A stretch of 64,000 nt of DNA from assembly GCA_021770065.1 (NCBI GenBank), contig JAETRR010000015.1, positions 1 through 64,000 of the forward strand, read 5' to 3'. The notes under the pieces are model-generated. The model worked only from the letters and a program-made list of their open reading frames with translations. It was not told the origin of the DNA and ran no database searches. The position numbers and the translations under genes are program-made. Origin of the DNA: Lachnoclostridium sp. (GTDB lineage Bacteria > Bacillota > Clostridia > Lachnospirales > Lachnospiraceae). This document shows positions 44,730-53,675 of this stretch, one piece after another (position 1 is the stretch's first letter; the number at the start of each line of letters is the position of its first letter).

Positions 44730-46250
44730 TTACAGAGAATTCTGGCATTCCATATCACCTGCCGCTATTCCGTTGGCCAATAAGCCCTCCTCCTGCCGGA
44801 AGCCTTCCAGGCTCAAATTATAGACCGTCCCCTGATAATCTTCCTGCTCCAGCGCCTCTATCTGCCGGTACGCGCCGTCTCCGGTCATGACTTTATCCTG
44901 CAGAACCAGCCTGTCAGCGCGTTTCATCCCCTGCTCTGTCAGTACGGGGTGGTTCTGCGTCATCAATAAGCTCCTTCCGTCTTTCAGCCGCAGACGGATA
45001 CAGGGATCCGCTTCCAATCCAGTCCATACGTTTCTGACGATGCCAATGCTCCCATCCGACCCGCGGATTTGTTCTCCTGCACGGATATTTCTGATTTCCT
45101 TTTCACTTCCGTCCGCCATGGCAATACGCGCCGTTTCTTCAAGGCAGCCCCACAGGATGATCAGCGGCAGAATCTGATTATACAGCGCTCTTTCCTCGCT
45201 TTTATCTGATGTTATGACGGCAGTCAGGGATTTTGTCACATTCCCTGCCTTTATCTTCATAATGAAATCCTGCCGGTAATCATACTCTGCTTTTTTCATT
45301 CCTCCCGGCTCCAGATACGGAACCGTCCATGCATCCATGCTCATAGACACTTCCCTTTTGCCGTTACAGAGGAATTTGTTCTCAAAATAATCCTGGTACT
45401 GCATCTGCACGGCTCCGCCCTGCTCTCCTTTCCGGATAAGTATGCATCGGGTAGAAATGTCACTTGCGAACACGCAGTTATCTTTTAACGTAAGCTTCCC
45501 CCGGAAAGGCACCCCGAGCCTCGGCGCATCATAGAACCCCGGCACAGGTTTCCTGCCAAAATTGCAGACATAATCACAGTCCGCCGATTCCTGCCGGGTT
45601 GGTTTCCTGATCAGGGCAATCACTATGTGGTCAGGATCCTTAGGTTCCCCTGCTTCCTTTGCATAGGATCTCTCCCCTTCAAAATTCTCCAGGTTTTCAA
45701 TAAAAATGCACACGGGCTCCTTCTTCGGTCTGTCCGGGGTATAATCCATATAATCTCCCACATGAACCTTAAGATTTGCAGTTACATATACTTCCTGCGC
45801 TGCGGATCGCTTCCCGCCTTCCTGCGCATCATACTTTGCCCACAGCACCGCATAAATATCGCCCTCCCGTTCAATCCTCTTTCCCCGGAAATTCTGCGCA
45901 AGCTTCAGATAATTGCTGTTGCTTACCGTCACCGGTTCAACCGGATACAGGACCTCATCCTTTGCCTGATCTACGATTGCCCCTTCCACCACGATTTTCT
46001 GTGACTTTTCCTCCAGAGAGACAAACGCACTTATGGAAAGCTCCTCCGCTCCCTCTTTGTAGGTGAAGCTTGTAATGTCAAAAAAATCGTACCATTTTCC
46101 CGGTTCCGGGTTATCCACCTCCAAAAGCGTCTTTTTGACAGGATCGGGAATCGAAAGCAACCGGGGGCCTTCCGTTTCGCGCGGCATGCGCATTGCCTGC
46201 TTATCCACTCCCTTCGCGGCTTTTAAGATTGTCTGTAACCGTTTTTCCAT
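44730..46250 (-). CDS. Unknown protein with C-terminal Hint (intein-like) domain
   Basis: 506 residues. Residues 1-365 are beta-rich and unrecognised (starts MEKRLQTILKAAKGV). Residues 369-506 form a Hint domain: Cys369 in GCLEETARIAMADGS (block A), MTQNHPVLT (block B with His), and VYNLSLEG followed by LLANGIAAGD and a final CQN-SL. The end has Gln-Asn instead of the inteins' His-Asn, as in some bacterial intein-like (BIL) domains; it could self-cleave or splice to a two-residue C-extein with a Ser nucleophile. The ATG at 46250 has AGGAGG upstream; the frame is open further up, into the neighbouring gene. No signal peptide. Confidence 0.7.
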   Translation of the reverse strand: MEKRLQTILKAAKGVDKQAMRMPRETEGPRLLSIPDPVKKTLLEVDNPEPGKWYDFFDITSFTYKEGAEELSISAFVSLEEKSQKIVVEGAIVDQAKDEVLYPVEPVTVSNSNYLKLAQNFRGKRIEREGDIYAVLWAKYDAQEGGKRSAAQEVYVTANLKVHVGDYMDYTPDRPKKEPVCIFIENLENFEGERSYAKEAGEPKDPDHIVIALIRKPTRQESADCDYVCNFGRKPVPGFYDAPRLGVPFRGKLTLKDNCVFASDISTRCILIRKGEQGGAVQMQYQDYFENKFLCNGKREVSMSMDAWTVPYLEPGGMKKAEYDYRQDFIMKIKAGNVTKSLTAVITSDKSEERALYNQILPLIILWGCLEETARIAMADGSEKEIRNIRAGEQIRGSDGSIGIVRNVWTGLEADPCIRLRLKDGRSLLMTQNHPVLTEQGMKRADRLVLQDKVMTGDGAYRQIEALEQEDYQGTVYNLSLEGFRQEEGLLANGIAAGDMECQNSL

Positions 46251-46257
46251 CACCATT

Positions 46258-46315
46258 CCTCCTATTTTAAGTCGCTGCGCGACAGCACTAAAGGGTAAAG
46301 TCGCTTCGACTTTAT
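46258..46315 (-). repeat. Hairpin repeat family B, shortened copy 3
   Basis: Minus strand: AAAGTCGAAGCGACTTTACC, then CTTTAGTGCTGTCGCGCAGC and an AATAGGAGG ending. It keeps the base of the outer stem and the RBS-proximal GTCGC/GCGAC hairpin but lacks the whole inner stem present in copies 1 and 2. It lies exactly between the MBL gene stop and the Hint gene start. Confidence 0.7.
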
Positions 46316-48178
46316 CTATTCCCACAAGTTTGTTGTATTTACCATTCCTCCATCCGCCGTTATACAAAAAGAAATATTCTTGTATACACAATTGTCGCAG
46401 GGATACGACGCGCACTGCGCAGCGCAGGGATGTTCCGCCTCCTCGCTCTGCTCACAGGGAAGACAGCCGCAAAGAACAGGATCCATCACGGTCGTGTAAA
46501 AACCCTTATTGGTTGGCTGAAAGCAATCTGAGCCTTTAAACTCCGGACTATAATAGAAATGCCCGTTCGGATCATCAAAACGCGTATAGAGCTGGCAGAG
46601 CCGGGCAACCTCTTCTCTGGGATGCTTATTGCTGTCCTTAAAGCCGCTGCTGGCATGGGCATAAACGGGGGCGATCACCTTCATAAAATTCTCAAATACC
46701 GCAAATGTCTGTTCCTGTCCCTGCGCATACCCTCCACGCATGGTCCGATCCGATCCATGATGCGGAACCGCCAGAAGTACATTCTCCGCATCAGCATCTA
46801 TAGACTTATAATGTGTACTGGGCTGTTCCTCCGGGCGTTCCATCGCATATTGCAATAAATAAACCGCCGTATGTACAGTCATGTCTCCGGGAAACAGAAT
46901 TCCTTTTCCTTCAAATAAAATCAACATCACGGCGCTGGAAAAATTTTTCCCAATATCATTGTCATTAAGATTTGTGTTGGCGTAGGAGAAAACCGGCTTC
47001 AGTTCCTCCGGCAGTCCGGAGCGGCTGAGACAGCAGAGCAGATAGACCTTCATATTATCTAAATCCACAGGCAGCCGGACATTGCTCATCGAAGCGAAAC
47101 CTGACAGCTGCATGCACTCCACCGACAGCCAGCTGAGCGCCTCAAATGCCATACGGCTTTTCCATTCCCACCCGGCCGGCTCTCCGCCCAGCAGGACCTT
47201 ACGGATAACATAGTTTCCATCTTCCACCCAGCTCGTACAGCCGTTAATATATTGCTCCATGGCTAAAAGCTGTTCCTGTTCCTCCTCTGAAAGGCTTTCT
47301 TCCCCTGCTGACGGATAAGGACAAAGCCTTATGAAGCTGTCAGGCGTACTGGCATTATGCGCAAGCATTACCCATGTTGTGCCGTTATACCCTCCCTGGT
47401 ATTCTTCTTTATAAACAATTTCTGATCCCTGGTGTACCGTCAGCCTCTGCATAACCACCCCCTGTCCTTCCTGATCAAACCTGAGCATCCCCCGTATGAT
47501 TATCTTATCTGCCTGATTACTTTCCCACTCTATAGGCTGCAGCTGTACTAACGGCGATACATCCATACATTTTCCCAGCAGATACAGGTAATTATCACAG
47601 GAGATCCCCACCGCTTCATCATCAAAAACCACCCTTGTATCCACGATAAGGATTCCGCCTTCCATCCGCACACTTCTCTCGGCCTTAAACCGGCAGTCCC
47701 CCGGATACAATTCCCATTGAAAATATGAAATCTCAGGCAGAGAGGATGCCTTTGAATAGATCCAGCGTTGTTTGGCAATGCTGACCTTATTCTCGTCCTC
47801 TTCCCTCGTGATTTGTGTATAACGCAGCGAATCCTCATCCTCCGTCTTAATGGAATAAATCAGCGGGACAGAGAGCATATGATTCAGCAGACTCCAATGA
47901 TCATCGTCCTGGTGGGAAATGGTGATCAGATCAAGATAATAACCGCCGGCGTTTCCCAATACCTGCATCCTTTCCTGCATTTTTTGATTCAAATACCGGT
48001 AAGACATCTCTATATTTATCCGGGATTCGCTGGATGCGCGGCTGCCGAAATCAAAGAGCCCCAGAAAGATAAGCTGTCCCTGTCCGTTATAGCATTCCAG
48101 AAGATAACCCATGCCCTGCCCCACCGGAAGGCAGGTTGTTTTAATTCCCGTGACTTTTTCCGCCATTTTTAATCTCAT
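46316..48178 (-). CDS. ComEC-like metallo-beta-lactamase-fold protein with large insertion
   Basis: 620 residues. Residues 1-100 and 410-530 make an MBL fold of the ComEC/Rec2 type: ISHQDDDHWSLL (His89, Asp93, His94), then, after a ~310-residue insertion, SSAVMLILFEGKGILFPGDM (Asp432), AVPHHGSDRTM (His473-His474) and NKHPREEV. Such folds act on nucleic acids or phosphodiesters in several families; the substrate here is unknown. The C-terminus has eight cysteines in about 35 residues (570-605), perhaps a metal site. There is no membrane part, unlike ComEC itself. It is first in the operon behind a strong promoter. The start at 48178 is tentative because GGAG lies only 1 nt before it; 48166 is the alternative. 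Confidence 0.7.
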   Translation of the reverse strand: MRLKMAEKVTGIKTTCLPVGQGMGYLLECYNGQGQLIFLGLFDFGSRASSESRINIEMSYRYLNQKMQERMQVLGNAGGYYLDLITISHQDDDHWSLLNHMLSVPLIYSIKTEDEDSLRYTQITREEDENKVSIAKQRWIYSKASSLPEISYFQWELYPGDCRFKAERSVRMEGGILIVDTRVVFDDEAVGISCDNYLYLLGKCMDVSPLVQLQPIEWESNQADKIIIRGMLRFDQEGQGVVMQRLTVHQGSEIVYKEEYQGGYNGTTWVMLAHNASTPDSFIRLCPYPSAGEESLSEEEQEQLLAMEQYINGCTSWVEDGNYVIRKVLLGGEPAGWEWKSRMAFEALSWLSVECMQLSGFASMSNVRLPVDLDNMKVYLLCCLSRSGLPEELKPVFSYANTNLNDNDIGKNFSSAVMLILFEGKGILFPGDMTVHTAVYLLQYAMERPEEQPSTHYKSIDADAENVLLAVPHHGSDRTMRGGYAQGQEQTFAVFENFMKVIAPVYAHASSGFKDSNKHPREEVARLCQLYTRFDDPNGHFYYSPEFKGSDCFQPTNKGFYTTVMDPVLCGCLPCEQSEEAEHPCAAQCASYPCDNCVYKNISFCITADGGMVNTTNLWE

Positions 48179-48229
48179 TCTCCATAATTCTGTAAAATAT
48201 ATGTTATTTTATCTATTAATTTACATTTT

Positions 48230-48258
48230 ATCATATACATATATATTTGTATATGCAA
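48230..48258 (-). promoter_or_regulatory. Promoter of the five-gene giant-protein operon
   Basis: Minus strand: TTGCAT (48253-48258), a 17-nt spacer, then TATGAT (48230-48235), about 45 nt before the MBL gene start. It lies in an AT-rich gap and points away from the plus-strand promoter at 48393. Confidence 0.65.
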
Positions 48259-48392
48259 ACATTGTTTTATAGCAAAATTATTGCTAAATATTACATGAAA
48301 CCTATCATAAATACATTCATAACAATCTCCGAAACATCCTTCTCTGCTTATTCCCGTAAAAATTGATTCCCACGCAAAAATCTGCTCCATAC

Positions 48393-48421
48393 TTGCATTT
48401 CTACTGAAAATATTGTATAGT
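48393..48421 (+). promoter_or_regulatory. Promoter of the CNNM/CorC-type gene
   Basis: TTGCAT (48393-48398), a 17-nt spacer, TATAGT (48416-48421). It shares the same -35 hexamer as the divergent promoter at 48230-48258. The two promoters account for the 333-nt gap between 48179 and 48511, in which I see no gene. Confidence 0.65.
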
Positions 48422-48511
48422 AAAAAAGATACTTTATCCCTGCCGGAGGCGGATCGGATCCGGTTCAATTCCGCCTGCAGCCGGCACATCATACAAAGGA
48501 GTGAACTTTTC

Positions 48512-49798
48512 TTGGATTCAAGTGACGCCATACAATTGGCCGTACTGCTGCTGTTGTTAGGTCTTTCCGCATTCTTTTCTTCTGCGGAGACTGCGTTAAC
48601 TACCGTAAACAAAATCAGAGTCCGGACGCTGATCGAAGAGGGAGACAAGCGTGCCCTGCGTCTTCAAAAAGTACTGGACCAGCCTTCCAAAATGCTCAGT
48701 GCCATTTTGATTGGAAATAATATCGTAAACATGAGCCTTTCCTCTCTCGGTACTGTCATTGCAACCAAGGCATTCGGAAGCGCCGGAGCCGGTATTGCAA
48801 CGGGTATCCTGACCTTTATGGTTCTCGTTTTCGGCGAGATTACCCCGAAAACCTGCGCCACTCTCTCGGCAGAAAAACTGTCCCTGCGTTTTGCCGGTGT
48901 GATTTTTACCTGGATGCACATTACTACACCTCTTATTTTCATTATCAACGCTTTTTCCATGGGCGTGCTGAAGCTTCTCCGGGTGGATCCCGGCAAGCGC
49001 AATGATATCTATACAGAGGATGAGATCCGTACCATTGTGGAAGTCAGCCATCAGGACGGCGCTATCGAGAGCGAAGAGCGCAAGATGATCAACAATGTGT
49101 TTGACTTAGACGACCATCTGGCGAAGGATATTATGGTTCCAAGGGTAGATATGACCTTTTTAAATGTGAACGCTACTTATGCGGAAACCATTGATGTATA
49201 CCGCGAGAACCTGTTTACCAGGCTTCCGGTTTACGAGGAACACAGAGACAATATTCTGGGTATCTTGAATGTAAAGGATCTGATTCTCTACGAAGACAAA
49301 GAGCATTTTAATGTGCGCCATATTCTCCGGGAGGCTTATTTTACCCACGAGTTTAAAAAGTCTTCTGAACTGATGATGGAAATGCGCGAAAATTCCATCA
49401 GCCTGGCTATCGTCCTGGACGAGTACGGTGCAACGGTGGGTCTTGTGACCCTGGAGGATCTCCTGGAGGAGATTGTAGGGGAAATCCGAGATGAATACGA
49501 CGGATCCGAAGAGGAGCTGATTCAGAAAATCAGCGATTATGAGTACATTGTGGAAGGTTCTTCCAAGCTTGAAGATCTGCAGGATCAGATTGGTCTGGAG
49601 CTTGAATCGGAGGATTATGACTCCATCGGCGGCATTGTAATTGAGCTTCTGGACCGGCTGCCCCAGACCGGGGAATCCGTGACTACAGAGAACGGCATCC
49701 GGCTGGTGGTGGATGAAGTGGAGAAGAACCGGATTGATAAGGTGCATATTTATCTGCCGGAGGAAGATGAGGCAGAAGACGGGGCGGATGAGGAATAA
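48512..49798 (+). CDS. CNNM/HlyC-CorC family membrane protein (hemolysin-like)
   Basis: 428 residues: CNNM/DUF21 membrane domain with four helices (about 5-180, SAFFSSAETALTTV, LVFGEITPKT), two CBS motifs (about 200-320, KDIMVPRVDM, RLPVYEEHRDNILGILNVKD, LDEYGATVGLVTLEDLLEEIVG) and a C-terminal CorC_HlyC domain (about 340-415). Members are linked to magnesium or sodium/cobalt transport; 'hemolysin' is a historical name. The start is probably TTG at 48512 behind AAAGGAG (10-nt spacing), which puts the first helix at the N-terminus. An in-frame ATG at 48413 lies within the promoter. Confidence 0.88.
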   Translation: MDSSDAIQLAVLLLLLGLSAFFSSAETALTTVNKIRVRTLIEEGDKRALRLQKVLDQPSKMLSAILIGNNIVNMSLSSLGTVIATKAFGSAGAGIATGILTFMVLVFGEITPKTCATLSAEKLSLRFAGVIFTWMHITTPLIFIINAFSMGVLKLLRVDPGKRNDIYTEDEIRTIVEVSHQDGAIESEERKMINNVFDLDDHLAKDIMVPRVDMTFLNVNATYAETIDVYRENLFTRLPVYEEHRDNILGILNVKDLILYEDKEHFNVRHILREAYFTHEFKKSSELMMEMRENSISLAIVLDEYGATVGLVTLEDLLEEIVGEIRDEYDGSEEELIQKISDYEYIVEGSSKLEDLQDQIGLELESEDYDSIGGIVIELLDRLPQTGESVTTENGIRLVVDEVEKNRIDKVHIYLPEEDEAEDGADEE

Positions 49799-49874
49799 AC
49801 AGATCCCATCAGAAAAAAGGCTGTCTATAGCCAGTATTATTTTGTTAAGACACGGATTGAAGGATTCTTATTTT

Positions 49875-49913
49875 GGCAGAGATATTTGAACTTATATCTC
49901 TGCCTGCTTTTTT
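49875..49913 (+). terminator. Terminator after the CNNM gene
   Basis: GGCAGAGATA pairs with TATCTCTGCC and is followed by TGCTTTTTT. Confidence 0.8.
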
Positions 49914-49936
49914 AGAAGAAGATTTGCCTGTATTGC

Positions 49937-51667
49937 TCATAGGCGGTTCCTCCTGCGTTTACCTGGTGCCAACCGCACCCTGCAGTTCTTCTTCCTGCAT
50001 GCAATTCCATACTTGAGAATTGTCGTCATTCCATCTTGTTGAAGCCTGGCCTCATACGCCATTTTTTCAATCTGATCAAGGGCTTTTTGGCAGCCCATTT
50101 CCAAGTCATCCTCATCCGGATATTTCACTTCGATTACAATTCCAATCCGTTCATCCTCTATCTCTATCAAGATATCACTGAAGCCCTCTCCAGATTCCGC
50201 ATTGGATACAATATACCATTCTTCCCTGTGGCTTAACAGTCCTAAGAGGAGGCCATGGTAGAAATTTTCCTTTCTGCCCCTTCGGGCGCCTGTATCACGA
50301 ATGCTAATGGTTTTCCAAAGATAATCATTCAGCTGCAGCTCAACAGCCTCTGCATCCCCTTTGGAAAATGCATCACAAAACGAATCCAGCTTTTGCGTAT
50401 CTTTTCTGGCCTCCTCCTGAAACCATTCCATCACCTGCTCTATGAAGATCTTTCGAATCTCAAAATTAGGAAGTGCCAGATGGCAGGCCTCATCAGATGC
50501 CTCCCCACGTTTTGTTAAATAGCCTGTAGAGAAAAGCACGCTCCACAGATTATCAATACTGCTGTATAAATCGCGATAGGTTAATTCTTCACTGAGTTTT
50601 TTGACAACAGTCTCTCCATTTACCAATCCTTCAATTTCTCGCTTTATACCGCCTTTTGCCATACGAAGGAAAGTCCGAATCACATCATTTCCACTGGTAT
50701 TGATCCAAAAAGCCTTTGGAGAGGCATCCGGATCCGTGCACAGGAGACTTACATAGTTAATCACGTCCCACGGGCAATAGACATGTGTATTTCCAAACTG
50801 GTATCCATCATACCATTCTTTTATTACCTCATATCTGCCCTCCAAACCATAAAACTCCAACAGTTCTTTCACTTCCCGATCCGTAAACCCAAAATGTCCA
50901 TCAAACTGGACATCTGTAATTGACAAAACCCTCAGATTATTTAAGCCGGTAAAAATACTCTCTTTTGCAACACGCAGGCATCCTGTCAATACAGCAAACT
51001 GGAGGCTGTCATTCGTTTTTAATACCTGTCCAAGCATTCCCCGAAGCAGACTGAGCATTTCATCATAATAACCAAATTGCTGTGCCTTATCCAAAGGTAC
51101 ATCATACTCGTCAATCAAAAGAATCACCTTCTGGTTATAATGCTTTTGAAGAAGGCTTGTCAGTATCCGCAAACTGTCCTCAAGCACTCCATCCGACATA
51201 ATGAATGAATGACTGCCGCTTGTATCTACATTTACTAACTGGGTATATCGTATCCTTTCCTCATCAGAAAGTCTGTGGCTATCCTTCAAAAATGGAAAGC
51301 GCATTGCTTCACTTCCTATGGTGGAGCAAAGCATGTCCCTTGCAGCCTCGTACCTTCTGGAACCTACTCCCTTCAGAGTGATGAAAATTACAGGATACTT
51401 TCCCATGTATTCCCGGCAAAGATCCTCTTGTCTCGCTATACACAATCCTTCAAACAGACTTCCGTCACATCCATACTCGAAGAAGTATTTGAGCATACTC
51501 ATATTCAAGGACTTTCCGAACCTTCTTGGACGGGTAAACAGATTGACCATGGCCCAATTCTCCAACAGTTCTTTTATCATCTCTGTTTTATCTACATAGT
51601 AGAAGTTTTCTCTGCGCATTCCCTCAAAACTTTCAACACCAATGGGTAATTTTTTCATTGCTGTCAT
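49937..51667 (-). CDS. AAA-ATPase-like/PD-(D/E)XK nuclease-like protein, paralog 1
   Basis: 576 residues. N-terminal AAA-ATPase_like domain with the P-loop variant TRPRRFGKSLNMS (about 45-57), Walker B VILLIDEYDVPL (about 180-191) and a FTGLNNLRVLSITD sensor region. The C-terminal PD-(D/E)XK_9-type domain has DILIEIEDERIGIVIEVKYP (D...E-x-K). This abundant family in anaerobic gut bacteria has no firm role; mobile-element or defence functions have been suggested. The region is less GC-rich than its neighbours. The ATG at 51667 lies 11 nt after AGGGAG. Confidence 0.8.
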   Translation of the reverse strand: MTAMKKLPIGVESFEGMRRENFYYVDKTEMIKELLENWAMVNLFTRPRRFGKSLNMSMLKYFFEYGCDGSLFEGLCIARQEDLCREYMGKYPVIFITLKGVGSRRYEAARDMLCSTIGSEAMRFPFLKDSHRLSDEERIRYTQLVNVDTSGSHSFIMSDGVLEDSLRILTSLLQKHYNQKVILLIDEYDVPLDKAQQFGYYDEMLSLLRGMLGQVLKTNDSLQFAVLTGCLRVAKESIFTGLNNLRVLSITDVQFDGHFGFTDREVKELLEFYGLEGRYEVIKEWYDGYQFGNTHVYCPWDVINYVSLLCTDPDASPKAFWINTSGNDVIRTFLRMAKGGIKREIEGLVNGETVVKKLSEELTYRDLYSSIDNLWSVLFSTGYLTKRGEASDEACHLALPNFEIRKIFIEQVMEWFQEEARKDTQKLDSFCDAFSKGDAEAVELQLNDYLWKTISIRDTGARRGRKENFYHGLLLGLLSHREEWYIVSNAESGEGFSDILIEIEDERIGIVIEVKYPDEDDLEMGCQKALDQIEKMAYEARLQQDGMTTILKYGIACRKKNCRVRLAPGKRRRNRL

Positions 51668-51747
51668 ACTTTCTTCACTCCCTTTTGGAATCTGCCTGCA
51701 TTTCTTAAACTCTTGACTTTTTTTATTTTAACAGATATTGGGGGAAG

Positions 51748-53448
51748 TCATCCTCCCTCTATCAAAACCTCACTCCCGCGAAAACCGAATCCGTATTTCC
51801 GTATCCGCTCTCTGGCAGCCCCCTTCTCAATAAGCACAGCAGCATAATTCTTTTCCTCTATCTGCCTAAGGGCCGCCTGCACTGTATCGGCCAGCCCTTT
51901 TTCTTTTCTTGGCTGAAATACTTTAAATTCCAGAACAAACGCATCGTCCTTAAGATCTCTCGGTTCCAGCATCACGTCATATCTTCCAAAACCGCTTTCC
52001 CGGTTGGAGGTCAGCACATAACGATCGGCCAGCTCCACCATCAGCCCCAGCACAAACCCATGATAAAAACGCTCCAGCTCCGTTCTGGAAGGTCTCTCCC
52101 CTGTGTCAAAATAGCCGAAGGTAGAAAGCGCCACATGATTCATATAATCATTCATGGCATCCAGATCATTTTTCAGCAATGCTTTGATAAAATCATTGTA
52201 ATATGAACTGCCTTTTTGAAACCAGGTCCTCACCATATTCTGGAACATCAGCAGCACTTCACGGTTTGTAAGGGCAAGCTCATAATTCGGCTGCTTTGCG
52301 CTGAAGGCTTCATCTTCATATTCCTCACATCGGATTACTTTGAGATAACCGCTGGCAAGTAAAAGGCTCCATACGGCCGCCTCATTAGAATCCAATTCCC
52401 CGTACACAATCTGCTCATCCAGAGGCGTTAACAAATGCTCGCCGCAAAGCAGTCCTTCAAACTTTTTCTTAATATCCGCGCTCCCCTCACGGAGCAGTTT
52501 TCCTACCAGGCTGTTGGAGCTGGAGTTGACCCAATATGTTCCAACCCTTCTTGTATCTAAATAATTCAGAATAGACCATGGATTATAGATATCTGTCTGG
52601 CTTCCAAAAGTAAAACCATCATACCATCTTTTTACTTCCTGTCTCCTGTCCGTCATTCCAAACTCATCCAGCGCCGCAAAAACTTCTCTTTCTGTAAACC
52701 CAAAGCAATCTGCATATTCATCCGAAGTAGTTGTTACAACCTTCAGGTTATTTAAATCAGAAAAAATAGATTCCCTGCTCACCCTGGTAATCCCTGTCAT
52801 AATAGCCCGTTCCAGATAGGGGTTCGTCTTAAAGGTTGAATTGAACATGCTCCTGGTAAAAGACGTTAACTTCTCCCAATATCCATTTACATAGGCTTCC
52901 TGCATGGGCGTATCATATTCGTCCAGAAGAATAACAACTCTTTTCTTATAATGTTTATATAAAAGTTTTGCCAGCCGATGAAGCGCCATAGTAGCCGTAA
53001 CCTCCGGCATATCGTCAGAAATTCTGGAAAGATACTCCTTCTCCTCCGGCAGCAGGGCATCGCTTTCCCTCAAAAAGCCATAATCGTGATACAAATCCAC
53101 GATGATCTGATTGATCCTCTGTATTGTGGAAGAATAATCTCGTTCCTTCACATTGGCAAATGAAAGACTGAGCACCGGATATGTTCCCTGCAGCTTCCGG
53201 AATTTATCATACTCCCAGATGGCAAGCCCATCAAAGAGCTTCTCGCTCTTTTCATAGCTTACGGAAAAAAATTGCTCCACCATGCTCATGGTTAACGTTT
53301 TTCCAAATCTCCTGGGACGGTTGATCAGTGTCACACTGTCACCGCCCTCCCACCATTCCTTGATAAACATGGTTTTATCAATATAAAAGTATCCTTCTGT
53401 GCGAATAATCTCAAAGCTCTGACACCCAATGCTTATTGTTCTTGCCAT
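51748..53448 (-). CDS. AAA-ATPase-like/PD-(D/E)XK nuclease-like protein, paralog 2
   Basis: 566 residues with the same architecture as its downstream neighbour: NRPRRFGKTLTMS P-loop, VVILLDEYDTPMQEAY Walker B, MTGITRVSRESIFSDLNNL, and a C-terminal VLEFKVFQP nuclease motif. The two are diverged, so this is an old duplication or separate acquisition. The ATG at 53448 (MARTISIG) follows GAGGGG; an upstream in-frame ATG lacks an RBS. It has its own promoter at 53539-53567 and may be cotranscribed with paralog 1. Confidence 0.8.
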   Translation of the reverse strand: MARTISIGCQSFEIIRTEGYFYIDKTMFIKEWWEGGDSVTLINRPRRFGKTLTMSMVEQFFSVSYEKSEKLFDGLAIWEYDKFRKLQGTYPVLSLSFANVKERDYSSTIQRINQIIVDLYHDYGFLRESDALLPEEKEYLSRISDDMPEVTATMALHRLAKLLYKHYKKRVVILLDEYDTPMQEAYVNGYWEKLTSFTRSMFNSTFKTNPYLERAIMTGITRVSRESIFSDLNNLKVVTTTSDEYADCFGFTEREVFAALDEFGMTDRRQEVKRWYDGFTFGSQTDIYNPWSILNYLDTRRVGTYWVNSSSNSLVGKLLREGSADIKKKFEGLLCGEHLLTPLDEQIVYGELDSNEAAVWSLLLASGYLKVIRCEEYEDEAFSAKQPNYELALTNREVLLMFQNMVRTWFQKGSSYYNDFIKALLKNDLDAMNDYMNHVALSTFGYFDTGERPSRTELERFYHGFVLGLMVELADRYVLTSNRESGFGRYDVMLEPRDLKDDAFVLEFKVFQPRKEKGLADTVQAALRQIEEKNYAAVLIEKGAARERIRKYGFGFRGSEVLIEGG

Positions 53449-53538
53449 ATGCCGCCCCTCTTTCTCTTCTTCCCAGACAACTGTATCAAAAAAATGCACA
53501 AGGATTTCTGATATAGACTGCCAGACTTTGTTTTCTTT

Positions 53539-53567
53539 AGTATAACGAATTTCCGCTTATATTACAA
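53539..53567 (-). promoter_or_regulatory. Promoter of AAA paralog 2
   Basis: Minus strand: TTGTAA (53562-53567), a 17-nt spacer, TATACT (53539-53544), about 90 nt before the start at 53448. Confidence 0.6.
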
Positions 53568-53577
53568 TGCTATTTAC

Positions 53578-53621
53578 AAAAGGCTGCCTCCCTTCCGCTC
53601 TGAAAGGAAAACAGCCTTTTT
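53578..53621 (-). terminator. Terminator of the DUF1540 gene
   Basis: AAAGGCTG pairs with CAGCCTTT around a loop of about 25 nt; on the minus strand TTTTGTAAAT follows. It stands between the DUF1540 stop and the next promoter. Confidence 0.6.
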
Positions 53622-53675
53622 CTATACACCAATGATAAATCCCAAAGGATTGCCTGTTACAGGAGCACTGCTGCC

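Noticed and set aside
28912..48178. The giant operon as a contractile injection system or prophage tail module.
   Set aside because: No sheath, tube, baseplate, spike or AAA+ assembly ATPase is recognisable; LysM-like modules alone are not enough.
48175..48390. A 71-codon minus-strand open frame whose stop overlaps the start of the MBL gene in an ATGA arrangement.
   Set aside because: It has no ribosome binding site, its composition looks like AT-rich intergenic DNA, and the strong operon promoter (48230-48258) lies inside it.
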